Shown: positions 8,997 to 17,059 of the stretch, one piece after another
How the letters are laid out: every line of letters begins with the position of its first letter
Position numbering within the stretch: the stretch's first letter is position 1
Assembly (NCBI RefSeq): GCF_039889165.1
Contig: NZ_JAYMYY010000004.1
Coordinates: 363,020 to 427,019 of the forward strand
Direction of reading: 5' to 3'
From: Pseudocitrobacter cyperus
Lineage (GTDB): Bacteria; Pseudomonadota; Gammaproteobacteria; Enterobacterales; Enterobacteriaceae
DNA length: 64,000 nt
The notes under the pieces: generated by a model
What the model was told of the DNA's origin: nothing
The model's input: the letters and a program-made list of their open reading frames with translations, nothing else
The model's database searches: none
Made by a program: the position numbers and the translations under genes

Positions 8997-9518
8997 AAAG
9001 ACCTCGCCTGGTTTTTTTGATATTGATGACTATAAAAAGAAGCGAGAAAAAAGAATGGCTGACTTGATGGCATGCGTGAAAAAATAGTGGCGCAGCAATG
9101 ATATAAAATTGTCATTGCTTTTTTTATGTTGATGATTTGAATTGATTTTGCAGTTTTTAATTATGTGAATAATTAGCTATTAACAATCCATATTTACATT
9201 TTTTTTGATGACAGTGAATACATTGTGTGCCAGGCGAAAATGAACCGATGTGTGATGCTCATTGGAAAAAATAAATCTGATGAAAGCAATATTTTCATAT
9301 TTTAAAAAATTAAATTATTAGCTGGAGTGCCCGGTGTGTATAGATATATGAAAAGGGCATGGCAAGAATTTGCTATCGCAAGGCGATTTTACCAATGTGG
9401 ATTTATTCAGGTTGCCAACAATTTTCATACGCCACTTTTTATAGTAAGGGGCGACGTACTTCATCGTCAGCAGTGGAGCGGCTGGCGAAGGCACAACCCC
9501 TGCTTAAAAGGTGTCACT
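8997..9518. promoter_or_regulatory. pduA-pduF divergent promoter region
   Basis: An AT-rich 522-base gap between divergent pduA (minus) and pduF (plus). By analogy with Salmonella it should hold the pdu operon promoter and the pduF promoter, both activated by PocR with help from CRP or ArcA. I see runs of A and T consistent with IHF or H-NS binding but no site I would call confidently. The last 192 bases stay open in the pduF frame from an ATG at 9327, without a convincing ribosome-binding site. Confidence 0.5.
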
Positions 9519-10307
9519 ATGAATGATTCACTAAAAACACAATGTATTGCTGAATTTTTAGGCACAGGCCTGTTTCTCTTTTTTGGTATCGGTTGTCTGA
9601 GCGCAGCGGTTGTTGCGGGCGCGAGCTTCGGTTTATGGGAGATCTGCATTGTCTGGGGGCTTGGGATCTCACTTGCTGTGTACTTAACCGCGGGGATCTC
9701 TGGCGCACATCTTAATCCGGCCGTTACTGTCGCACTTTGGCTGTTTGCGCAATTTCCTGGGCGCAAAGTGCTCCCCTTCGCCGCTGCTCAGTTTGCGGGT
9801 GCCTTCAGTGGTGCACTGCTTGCGTATTTGATGTATGCCTCTCTCTTCACTGAGTTTGAATCAGCCCACAATATGGTTCGCGGAAGTGTCGAAAGCCTGC
9901 AACTGGCGGGAATATTTAGCACTTACCCGGCCGCGGCGCTGAGCGTTTGGCAGGCAGCGCTGGTGGAAATCGTCATCACGTCAATGCTGATGGGGTTGAT
10001 TATGGCGTTGACGGACGATGGTAATGGCATGCCAAAAGGCCCACTGGCACCGCTGCTTATCGGTATTCTGGTGGCGGTCATTGGTGCGGCAACCGGGCCG
10101 CTGACGGGGTTCGCCATGAATCCTGCGCGTGATTTTGGCCCCAAAATTTTTACCTGGCTTGCCGGGTGGGGAAATGTGGCTATCACCGGTGGGCGTGACA
10201 TTCCTTACTTTATTGTTCCGCTGATCGCGCCGCTTATTGGTGCCTGTGCGGGGGCTGCCATTTATCGATATTTGTTCAGTAATAATCTGCCAGTGAATAT
10301 TAAGTAG
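9519..10307 (+). CDS. pduF: PduF propanediol diffusion facilitator (MIP family)
   Basis: A 262-residue inner-membrane channel of the aquaglyceroporin family that admits 1,2-propanediol. Both NPA boxes are present: HLNPAVT near residue 67 and MNPARDFGP near residue 205, with six hydrophobic helices between and around them. The start is placed at MNDSLKTQCIAEFLGTG because that matches PduF/GlpF N-termini; the reading frame stays open for another 64 codons upstream, but that extension is hydrophilic and unlike the family. Divergent from pduA, with pocR downstream. Confidence 0.93.
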   Translation: MNDSLKTQCIAEFLGTGLFLFFGIGCLSAAVVAGASFGLWEICIVWGLGISLAVYLTAGISGAHLNPAVTVALWLFAQFPGRKVLPFAAAQFAGAFSGALLAYLMYASLFTEFESAHNMVRGSVESLQLAGIFSTYPAAALSVWQAALVEIVITSMLMGLIMALTDDGNGMPKGPLAPLLIGILVAVIGAATGPLTGFAMNPARDFGPKIFTWLAGWGNVAITGGRDIPYFIVPLIAPLIGACAGAAIYRYLFSNNLPVNIK

Positions 10308-10385
10308 CGCATTCATTAGGCTTCTGATTAGCAGTAGCATTTTATTCATTATTATTTCGTGATCCGCTTTCCGGATTTATTAAAA

Positions 10386-10411
10386 AGTCTCTCGGTTTCG
10401 AGGGGCTTTTG
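10386..10411 (+). terminator. Intrinsic terminator after pduF
   Basis: A 9-base-pair stem (10386-10394 with 10399-10407, three G-U pairs) closes a GTTT loop and runs into T-rich sequence. It lies 78 bases after the pduF stop and 113 bases before pocR, so pocR probably has its own promoter as well as any readthrough. Confidence 0.7.
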
Positions 10412-10519
10412 TTATTGTCCACCCTACGTCATACCATCGATAAGCATTAAAGATGATGTGAAATAGATGCGTGAAAACAATGTTTCACTGTAACAATGAA
10501 TTAACTGAGGGGTTTTATC

Positions 10520-11437
10520 ATGATTTCTGCGAGTACACTGAACTCAGAACTCATTAATAAAATCGCGCAGGATTTTGCACAGGCCACCAGTCTGGCGGTT
10601 GTAGTGGTCAATATACATGGTGATGAAATTTCTGAACTGTTTAATTTCACCTCATTTTGCCAGATGATGCGTCAGCACCCGCAGCACAGCACTCGCTGCC
10701 GAATGAGCGATCGCTGCGGCGGGCTGGAAGCATCCAAATCAGACCAGCCGTGCATCTATCGCTGCCATGCCGGATTAACAGACATTTCTATTCCACTGAT
10801 TATAGCCGGGCATCTTGTCGGGTTCGTTCTGTGCGGTCAGGTGCGTGTGCGCAATGACGCAGAAACGGGCATGATTGATATTCTGAATGTTGATGATCGC
10901 TGGCAGGCGGATCCGCAACTGCTTAATGAGTTTCGCAATGTCCCGGAAATGGATTTTTCGCGCGTGATGGCCTCTGCGGATCTGCTGAAATTGATCGTAG
11001 AAAACTGCCTTAAAAAGCAGCTTAACTTTGTGGTGATTAAAGATAACCCTCCGCAGGCGGTGTCGCCCCGTTCCCAGCGGGAGGCGAATCCCCATGACAG
11101 TAAAATGAATAAAGCACTACGTTACATAGAGGCACACTTGTCTGATGAACTTCGTCTCGAAGAGGTGGCTTCTCATGTTTATCTCAGTCCTTATTATTTC
11201 AGCAAGCTGTTCAGAAAATATCAGGGCATTGGCTTTAACGCCTGGGTCAATCAACAACGTATGGCGAGCGCCAAAGAGTTGCTTAGCCACAGTAACTGGA
11301 GCATTGCCAGTATTGCCCGCAATTTAGGGTTTTCTCAGACCAGCTATTTTTGTAAGGTTTTTCGCCACACCTACCAGATAACACCGCAGGCGTACCGCCA
11401 ACAAATCCGCGAAAAGCGTTCAGAAGAGCCGGCCTGA
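10520..11437 (+). CDS. pocR: PocR transcriptional activator of pdu/cob
   Basis: A 305-residue regulator. Residues 1-160 form a PocR sensory domain (MISASTLNSELINKIAQDFA..., with the Cys-rich segment TRCRMSDRCGG and IYRCHAG), and residues about 195-300 form an AraC-type double helix-turn-helix (LRLEEVASHVYLSPYYFSKLF and WSIASIARNLGFSQTSYF). In Salmonella it senses propanediol and activates pdu and the cob operon. Start ATG follows GAGGGG. Its usual second target, the cbi operon, is missing downstream apart from cbiP. Confidence 0.95.
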   Translation: MISASTLNSELINKIAQDFAQATSLAVVVVNIHGDEISELFNFTSFCQMMRQHPQHSTRCRMSDRCGGLEASKSDQPCIYRCHAGLTDISIPLIIAGHLVGFVLCGQVRVRNDAETGMIDILNVDDRWQADPQLLNEFRNVPEMDFSRVMASADLLKLIVENCLKKQLNFVVIKDNPPQAVSPRSQREANPHDSKMNKALRYIEAHLSDELRLEEVASHVYLSPYYFSKLFRKYQGIGFNAWVNQQRMASAKELLSHSNWSIASIARNLGFSQTSYFCKVFRHTYQITPQAYRQQIREKRSEEPA

Positions 11438-11643
11438 ATTGCATTGCCGATAATTTCGCACTGATTGAGCGACATGCATCAATGTTGTGCGCTTTTGCCC
11501 GCTTACTTTCTGAATGCCAGACGATCTGACTGGCGGCGGCTCCCTAATGACAAGTATCATTCCCGGTCACAGCAAAATGGTTTAACGGCTGACGCGCTGG
11601 CCATCACGGGGCTTATGCGCAACAGCCAGCATGAAGAGGCATC
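11438..11643. other. pocR-cbiP junction; site of the missing cbiA-cbiO block
   Basis: In Salmonella about sixteen cbi genes and a cobalamin riboswitch lie between pocR and cbiP. Here only 206 bases remain. The frame that ends in the TGA overlapping the cbiP ATG finishes with HEEAS, resembling the end of CbiO (REAS in Salmonella as I recall), so a few cbiO codons may survive. I do not see a cobalamin-riboswitch B12 box, and no long coding remnant. The source of the promoter driving cbiP-cobUST is unclear. Confidence 0.5.
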
Positions 11644-13170
11644 ATGACGCAGGCAATTATGATTCAGGGTACCGCATCCGACGTCGGCAAAAGTGTGCTG
11701 GTGGCCGGGCTGTGCCGTATTTTTCATCAGGATGGCCTGAAAACCGCGCCGTTCAAATCGCAGAATATGGCGCTTAATTCCGGTATTACTCCGGATGGCA
11801 AAGAGATGGGGCGCGCACAAATTTTTCAGGCTGAAGCCGCCGGTATCACGCCCGATGTGCGCATGAACCCGGTGCTGTTGAAACCAACCAGCGACTGCAA
11901 AGCGCAGGTGGTATTGATGGGCAAGGTGATGACAGATATGGATGCGGTCAGCTATCACGAATACAAACCGCGGCTGCGTCAGCAGATCCTTGACGTCTAT
12001 ACCCATCTTGGGCAGGAGTATGATGCGCTGGTGCTCGAAGGCGCGGGTAGCCCGGCGGAAATTAATCTGCGCGACCGTGATATCGTCAACATGGGAATGG
12101 CCGAACTGGCACATTGCCCGGTGATCCTGGTGGCGGATATCGACCGTGGGGGCGTCTTTGCGTCGATATACGGTACGCTGGCGCTACTGTTAGAGCACGA
12201 ACGTGCCCGGGTGAAGGGCGTTATCATCAACAAATTTCGCGGCGACGTTTCGCTCCTGATGCCGGGCGTGAAACAGATTGAGGAGCTGACCGGGGTGCCG
12301 GTGCTTGGCGTGATGCCATGGCTGGAGGTAGACCTGGAAGAAGAGGATAGCGTGGCGATGCAGCGCGGGCTCTATCGCCATATCGGCGATCGTCCCATAA
12401 CGATTGCAGTGGTGCAACTTCCCCACCTCTCAAACTTTACCGATATGAATGCGCTGGCGGCGCAGCCCGATGTCCAGGTGCGTTATGTACGCACGGCAGA
12501 AGCGCTGGCGCAGGTCGATTTGATTATTCTGCCGGGAAGTAAAAATACGCTGGGCGACCTGAACTGGTTGCGCCAGAGTGGGCTGGCGCAGGCCGTGCTG
12601 GCAAGCCATCGGGAAGGGACGCCGGTAATGGGTATTTGCGGCGGTTATCAGATGCTGGGCGAGACCATTACCGATGAGATTGAATCGGGACTGGGCGTTG
12701 TGCCTGGGCTTGGCTTGCTGGCGACGGACACGCTGTTTGCGCCGGAGAAAACCACCGAACAAACGCGCGCGGTAATGGCCGACGCCCTGCCAGGCTGGTT
12801 AGCCGCTGTGTCCGGTATGGCAATCGCGGGTTATGAAATTCATATGGGCACCACCACGCGACGCGCCCACTGCAAGGCGGGGCTATCCCTGCAGCGCCAG
12901 GACGGTTCAACGCTGGAGGATGGCGCGGTCAGCGACGACGGCCTGGTGTTCGGCACCTATCTTCATGGTTTGTTCGACTGCGATGTATTTACTCGCGGCA
13001 TTATCAACGCGCTGCGCCAGCGTAAAGGGCTGCCCGCGCTGGATACTGTGATGAGCTACGCCGATTACAAAGCGCAGCAGTTTGATATCCTTGCCGACGC
13101 CATGCGCGAACATATCGATATTGGGAGAATTTATCAGATTATGCAGGACTATCAGGAGCCCCAATCATGA
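11644..13170 (+). CDS. cbiP: Cobyric acid synthase CbiP
   Basis: A 508-residue enzyme that uses glutamine and ATP to amidate side chains b, d, e and g of adenosylcobyrinate a,c-diamide. The N-terminal dethiobiotin-synthetase-like domain carries QGTASDVGKSVLVAGL, and the C-terminal class I glutaminase domain carries the nucleophile Cys332 in GICGGYQMLGE and a His at 441 in YLHGLFD. The protein looks intact. It is the only cbi gene here and sits directly before cobU with a 4-base overlap. Without the upstream pathway its substrate must come from outside or from genes elsewhere. Confidence 0.95.
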   Translation: MTQAIMIQGTASDVGKSVLVAGLCRIFHQDGLKTAPFKSQNMALNSGITPDGKEMGRAQIFQAEAAGITPDVRMNPVLLKPTSDCKAQVVLMGKVMTDMDAVSYHEYKPRLRQQILDVYTHLGQEYDALVLEGAGSPAEINLRDRDIVNMGMAELAHCPVILVADIDRGGVFASIYGTLALLLEHERARVKGVIINKFRGDVSLLMPGVKQIEELTGVPVLGVMPWLEVDLEEEDSVAMQRGLYRHIGDRPITIAVVQLPHLSNFTDMNALAAQPDVQVRYVRTAEALAQVDLIILPGSKNTLGDLNWLRQSGLAQAVLASHREGTPVMGICGGYQMLGETITDEIESGLGVVPGLGLLATDTLFAPEKTTEQTRAVMADALPGWLAAVSGMAIAGYEIHMGTTTRRAHCKAGLSLQRQDGSTLEDGAVSDDGLVFGTYLHGLFDCDVFTRGIINALRQRKGLPALDTVMSYADYKAQQFDILADAMREHIDIGRIYQIMQDYQEPQS

Positions 13171-13709
13171 TACTGGTGACTGGCGGCGCACGCAGCGGGA
13201 AAAGCCGCCATGCTGAATCCCTGCTGCGCGATTACCCGCATGTGCTCTACATCGCCACTTCACAAATTACCGATGCCGAGATGGCGGCGCGCATTCAGCA
13301 TCATCGTGACAGCCGTCCGGCGCACTGGCGTACCGCAGAGCGCTGGCAGAATTTGAGTGAGGTCATCACCCCCGACAACGATCCCGGCGAGGCCATTTTG
13401 CTGGAGTGCATCACCACTCTGGTAACGAATGTGTTGTTTGCCACAGAAGATGAGGGTGACATTGAACAGTGGGATTTTGCCGCGCTGGAGAGGGCGGTAG
13501 ACCTGGAAATTGAGACGCTTATTATAGCCTGTCAGCACTGTCCTTCGCCGGTCGTGCTGGTTACTAATGAGGTGGGGATGGGCATCGTGCCGGAGAACCG
13601 TCTGGCGCGCCATTTCCGCGACATTGCCGGGCGAGTGAATCAAAAACTGGCTCAGGCGGCAGATGACGTCTGGCTGGTGGTGTCAGGAATTGGAGTCAAA
13701 ATAAAATGA
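13167..13709 (+). CDS. cobU: CobU cobinamide kinase / GTP guanylyltransferase
   Basis: A 180-residue bifunctional enzyme of the nucleotide-loop assembly pathway: it phosphorylates adenosylcobinamide and then transfers GMP to give adenosyl-GDP-cobinamide. The P-loop GGARSGKS is at residues 6-13; the family's guanylated His is expected in the segment RIQHHRDSRP near residue 46. It overlaps cbiP by 4 bases and cobS by 4 bases. Together with CobS and CobT it allows salvage of cobinamide. Confidence 0.96.
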   Translation: MILVTGGARSGKSRHAESLLRDYPHVLYIATSQITDAEMAARIQHHRDSRPAHWRTAERWQNLSEVITPDNDPGEAILLECITTLVTNVLFATEDEGDIEQWDFAALERAVDLEIETLIIACQHCPSPVVLVTNEVGMGIVPENRLARHFRDIAGRVNQKLAQAADDVWLVVSGIGVKIK

Positions 13710-14446
13710 GCAGGATCTTCTTTGCCACGCTGTCTTTTATGAGCCGTCTGCCGGTGCCGCAGCGTTGGTCGCAGGGGCTGGATATCGACCAGTATGTGCG
13801 TGGGGTTGTGACGTTTCCTCTTGTCGGGCTATTGCTCGGTGTCTTAAGCGGCCTGGCCTTTATGCTGCTGCAACCCTGGTGCGGCGTGCCGCTGGCGGCA
13901 TTTTTTGCCGTGCTGGCGCTGGCGCTGTTAACGGGGGGTTTTCATCTTGATGGCCTGGCGGATACCTGTGATGGCGTTTTCTCGGCACGTCGTCGCGAGA
14001 AAATGCTGGAGATCATGCGCGACAGCCGTCTGGGGACTCACGGCGGGCTGGCGCTGATTTTTATTCTGCTGGGCAAAGTGCTGGCGGTCAATGAACTGGC
14101 GTTGCGCGATACGCCGATGCTGGCGGCTCTGGCATGTGCCTGCATCGCCGGGCGCGGTTGCGTGGTGCTGATGATGTACCGCCACCGCTATGCGCGCGAA
14201 GAGGGGCTGGGCAATCTGTTTATTGGCAAAGTGTCGTTGCGCCAGACGGGGATCACGCTGGGGCTGAGCGCCGTGCTGGTGGCGACACTACTTGGCGTGC
14301 AGGGGCTGCGCGCGTTGCTGGTGACGCTTATCGGCGTCTTTATTCTCGGGCAACTGCTCAAACGCACGCTGGGCGGTCTGACGGGCGATACCATGGGCGC
14401 AGGCATTGAACTGGGCGAACTTATTTTTCTGCTGGCGTTAATTTAA
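13706..14446 (+). CDS. cobS: CobS cobalamin (5'-phosphate) synthase
   Basis: A 246-residue polytopic inner-membrane protein that joins adenosyl-GDP-cobinamide and alpha-ribazole phosphate. The conserved acidic loop GGFHLDGLADTCDGVFS near residues 77-93 is the family signature. Several hydrophobic segments follow. It overlaps cobU by 4 bases and is followed after 30 bases by cobT. Confidence 0.96.
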   Translation: MSRIFFATLSFMSRLPVPQRWSQGLDIDQYVRGVVTFPLVGLLLGVLSGLAFMLLQPWCGVPLAAFFAVLALALLTGGFHLDGLADTCDGVFSARRREKMLEIMRDSRLGTHGGLALIFILLGKVLAVNELALRDTPMLAALACACIAGRGCVVLMMYRHRYAREEGLGNLFIGKVSLRQTGITLGLSAVLVATLLGVQGLRALLVTLIGVFILGQLLKRTLGGLTGDTMGAGIELGELIFLLALI

Positions 14447-14476
14447 GTCAGTCTGATCAGAATATCGGGGAACAAG

Positions 14477-15532
14477 ATGCAAACACTTTCAACGCTGCTC
14501 GACGCCATCCCGGAGACGGACAGCGCCGCAATGGCGCAGGCGCAACATCACATTGATGGGTTGCTTAAACCTCCGGGAAGCCTGGGGCGTCTCGAAGCGC
14601 TGGCGGTACAACTGGCGGGCATGCCGGGTTTAAAAGGGCGGCCGCAGGTAACGCAAAAAGCCATTCTGGTGATGTGTGCCGATCATGGCGTCTGGCATGA
14701 AGGTGTAGCGATATCGCCGCAGGTCGTCACCGCAATCCAAACGGTTAACATGACTCGCCATAATACCGGCGTATGTGTACTGGCAGCGCAGGCCGGGGCG
14801 AAGGTGCATGTTATTGATGTCGGGATTGATGCCGATCCCATCCCCGGCGTGGTCAACATGAAAGTGGCGCGCGGCAGCGGCAATATCGCCCGAGAGCCCG
14901 CGATGAGCCGCCAGCAGGCGCAGGAGTTGCTGCTGGAAACTATCCGTTATACGCGCGAGCTGGCGGAGCAGGGTGTTACGCTGTTTGGCGTAGGCGAGCT
15001 CGGAATGGCTAACACCACGCCTGCCGCCGCCATCGTCAGTGTGCTAACCGGGGTCGATCCGCAGGATACCGTCGGTATCGGTGCTAACCTGCCACAAACC
15101 CAGATGGCGAATAAAGTGAACGTGGTGCGTCGTGCAATTGCGTTTAATCAGCCCGATGCTGCGGATGGTATGGATGTACTGGCGAAAGTGGGCGGTTTTG
15201 ATCTGGTGGGGATGACGGGCGTCATGCTTGGCGCGGCTTCCTGTGGGCTGCCGGTGGTGCTGGATGGTTTTCTCTCCTATGCGTCAGCGCTGGCAGCGTG
15301 TCGGATCGCCCCTGCCGTAAAACCTTATTTGATCCCGTCGCATCTTTCTGCGGAGAAGGGGGCACGTATTGCGCTTGAAGCGCTGGAGCTGGAACCGTAC
15401 CTCAATATGGCGATGCGTCTTGGCGAGGGGAGCGGGGCGGCAATGGCGATGCATATCGTTGAATCAGCCTGCGCTATCTATAACAATATGGGAACACTGG
15501 CTGAAAGTAATATCGTCCTGCCGGAGAAGTAA
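14477..15532 (+). CDS. cobT: CobT DMB phosphoribosyltransferase
   Basis: A 351-residue enzyme that makes alpha-ribazole phosphate from nicotinate mononucleotide and dimethylbenzimidazole. The opening MQTLSTLLDAIPETDSAAM, the glycine-rich GVGELGMANTTPAAA and KPPGSLGRLE-like (LKPPGSLGRLEAL) segments are typical of CobT. It closes the cbiP-cobU-cobS-cobT transcription unit and is followed by an intrinsic terminator. Confidence 0.96.
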   Translation: MQTLSTLLDAIPETDSAAMAQAQHHIDGLLKPPGSLGRLEALAVQLAGMPGLKGRPQVTQKAILVMCADHGVWHEGVAISPQVVTAIQTVNMTRHNTGVCVLAAQAGAKVHVIDVGIDADPIPGVVNMKVARGSGNIAREPAMSRQQAQELLLETIRYTRELAEQGVTLFGVGELGMANTTPAAAIVSVLTGVDPQDTVGIGANLPQTQMANKVNVVRRAIAFNQPDAADGMDVLAKVGGFDLVGMTGVMLGAASCGLPVVLDGFLSYASALAACRIAPAVKPYLIPSHLSAEKGARIALEALELEPYLNMAMRLGEGSGAAMAMHIVESACAIYNNMGTLAESNIVLPEK

Positions 15533-15542
15533 TTTTCCCTTC

Positions 15543-15567
15543 ACCGCTCCCGTCGGAGCGGTTTCTC
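15543..15567 (+). terminator. Intrinsic terminator after cobT
   Basis: A perfect 8-base-pair GC-rich stem (15543-15550 with 15555-15562), loop CGTC, then TTTCT. It begins 11 bases after the cobT stop and marks the end of the cob unit. Confidence 0.8.
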
Positions 15568-15673
15568 CTGACCTGAATGAAATCCCTTCCTTTAATGGCT
15601 TTCTTTACCGACATAAGGCGGATAAAAAAGCTATAATTAACAATCATCTTTTCACGGCTGAGGAAGGGAAATT

Positions 15674-16606
15674 ATGCGTCGTGTCAAACTGTTATGGCCC
15701 GCCGTGCTGCTGTTAGCCAGTTACAGCGCGCTGGCAGTCACTTATCCGTTGCCCCCGGAAGGAAGCCGACTGGTCGGCAGCCCATTGCAAATCATTGTTC
15801 CGCTCGATAGCCATTTCCCGCTGGAAGCCTTTGCGGCGCGTTATGGTCAGGGACTGAGCAATATGCTGGAGGCGAACCCTGGTGTGGATGTCTACCTCCC
15901 TGCGCGAGGCTCTACGCTGACTATCCCGCAGCAGCTCATCCTGCCCGACACACCACGGCAGGGAATAGTGATTAACGTTGCCGAGATGCGACTCTACTAT
16001 TATCCGCCGGAGGGGAATACGGTGGAGGTATTACCGATCGGCATTGGGCAGGCAGGGCGCGAAACGCCACGTAACTGGGTGACTAAGGTGGAACGTAAGC
16101 AGGAAGGGCCGACCTGGGTACCGACGGCCAATACGCGACGTGAATATGCCAAAGAAGGCAAAACCCTGCCTGCGATGGTGCCTGCCGGGCCAGAAAACCC
16201 GATGGGGCTGTATGCCATCTATATTGGCCGCCTGTACGCTATCCACGGTACCAATGCGAATTTTGGCATCGGTCTGCGGGTGAGCCAGGGCTGCATTCGT
16301 CTGCGTAACGATGACATCAAATATCTTTTCGACACCGTTCCGGTGGGGACGCGGGTACAGATTATTGACCGGCCGGTGAAATATACCACTGAGCCGGATG
16401 GCAGCCGATGGATTGAGATCCATGAACCGTTATCGCGTAACCGCGCGGAATATGAGTCGGACAAAAAGGTACCGCTGCCAGTTACCCCAGCCATGCAGGC
16501 ATTCGTGCGCGGCGAAGGCGTGGATGTCGAGCGGGCGCAGAGTGAAATGCAGCGACGTTCCGGGATGCCGGTGAATATCAGCGAGGAGGATCACGTTTCC
16601 TTGTGA
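15674..16606 (+). CDS. ldtA: L,D-transpeptidase LdtA (ErfK)
   Basis: A 310-residue periplasmic YkuD-family transpeptidase that attaches Braun lipoprotein to peptidoglycan in E. coli. Residues 1-21 form a signal peptide ending ALA; a LysM-like segment is near 50-90; the catalytic motif is HGTN with His191 and SQGCIRLRNDD with Cys207. Very similar to E. coli ErfK from memory. Downstream of cobT in the same position as in E. coli, with its own leader region. Confidence 0.95.
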   Translation: MRRVKLLWPAVLLLASYSALAVTYPLPPEGSRLVGSPLQIIVPLDSHFPLEAFAARYGQGLSNMLEANPGVDVYLPARGSTLTIPQQLILPDTPRQGIVINVAEMRLYYYPPEGNTVEVLPIGIGQAGRETPRNWVTKVERKQEGPTWVPTANTRREYAKEGKTLPAMVPAGPENPMGLYAIYIGRLYAIHGTNANFGIGLRVSQGCIRLRNDDIKYLFDTVPVGTRVQIIDRPVKYTTEPDGSRWIEIHEPLSRNRAEYESDKKVPLPVTPAMQAFVRGEGVDVERAQSEMQRRSGMPVNISEEDHVSL

Positions 16607-16757
16607 ATTGCCCCAAGCAGCCGGTTTTACCGTTTCATTGGACGCGCGGGGACAAAAACAACGGACGTGATCCGTTGCAACCAGCCCCGAACCATTGATA
16701 TGGGTGTCTGAAATGGTAAGCGGCTGGAAGCTATTCTGAGCTGAAACGCAGAAAAGC

Positions 16758-16786
16758 AAAAAGCCCGCTAAAAAGCGGGCTTTTTA
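16758..16786 (-). terminator. Terminator after tRNA-Asn (copy A)
   Basis: Stem 16761-16769 pairs with 16774-16782 around AAAA; A-run on one side and T-run on the other make it work on both strands. It serves the minus-strand tRNA-Asn. Confidence 0.75.
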
Positions 16787-16790
16787 AATT

Positions 16791-16866
16791 TGGCTCCTCT
16801 GACTGGACTCGAACCAGTGACATACGGATTAACAGTCCGCCGTTCTACCGACTGAACTACAGAGGA
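16791..16866 (-). tRNA. tRNA-Asn(GTT), copy 1
   Basis: A 76-base tRNA including the encoded CCA end; the loop GACTGTTAATCC carries anticodon GTT. Reading the minus strand upstream shows a TTGACA and a TAATAT box 16 bases apart, a strong promoter. Identical in its mature sequence to the copies at 18626-18701 and 23059-23134. Confidence 0.98.
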
Positions 16867-16954
16867 ATCGTTGTGGAGGCTCATATTAGCGGCGAAAAAT
16901 TTTTTGTCAAACACCAATTCTGGCTGGTGTTGCTGATTGCCGTTTCTGACAACA

Positions 16955-16977
16955 ATTTGTCGTAATTACCGACAAAT
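16955..16977. promoter_or_regulatory. Palindrome upstream of yeeO
   Basis: ATTTGTCG (16955-16962) and CGACAAAT (16970-16977) form a perfect 8-7-8 palindrome about 83 bases before the yeeO start, with another GACAA half-site just upstream. It looks like a dimeric repressor operator; the protein is unknown. Confidence 0.4.
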
Positions 16978-17059
16978 ATTAAGGAAAAATGTTTTGCAGG
17001 ATTTAGCTTTCTCGCTCATCATTTGAAATGGAGTTTCAACTTTCTCACTAAGGTCTACT

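Larger units (their letters stand above)
16721..16871 (-). repeat. Inverted repeat copy A (tRNA-Asn plus terminator)
   Basis: A block of about 151 bases containing a tRNA-Asn gene, its terminator hairpin and about 37 bases beyond. It is repeated in inverted orientation at 18621-18771 with only a few mismatches near the hairpin. The two copies flank yeeO and could recombine to invert it. Confidence 0.85.

Noticed and set aside
11438..11643. Cobalamin riboswitch before cbiP
   Set aside because: Expected upstream of cbiA in Salmonella, but I find no B12-box-like sequence in this short gap.
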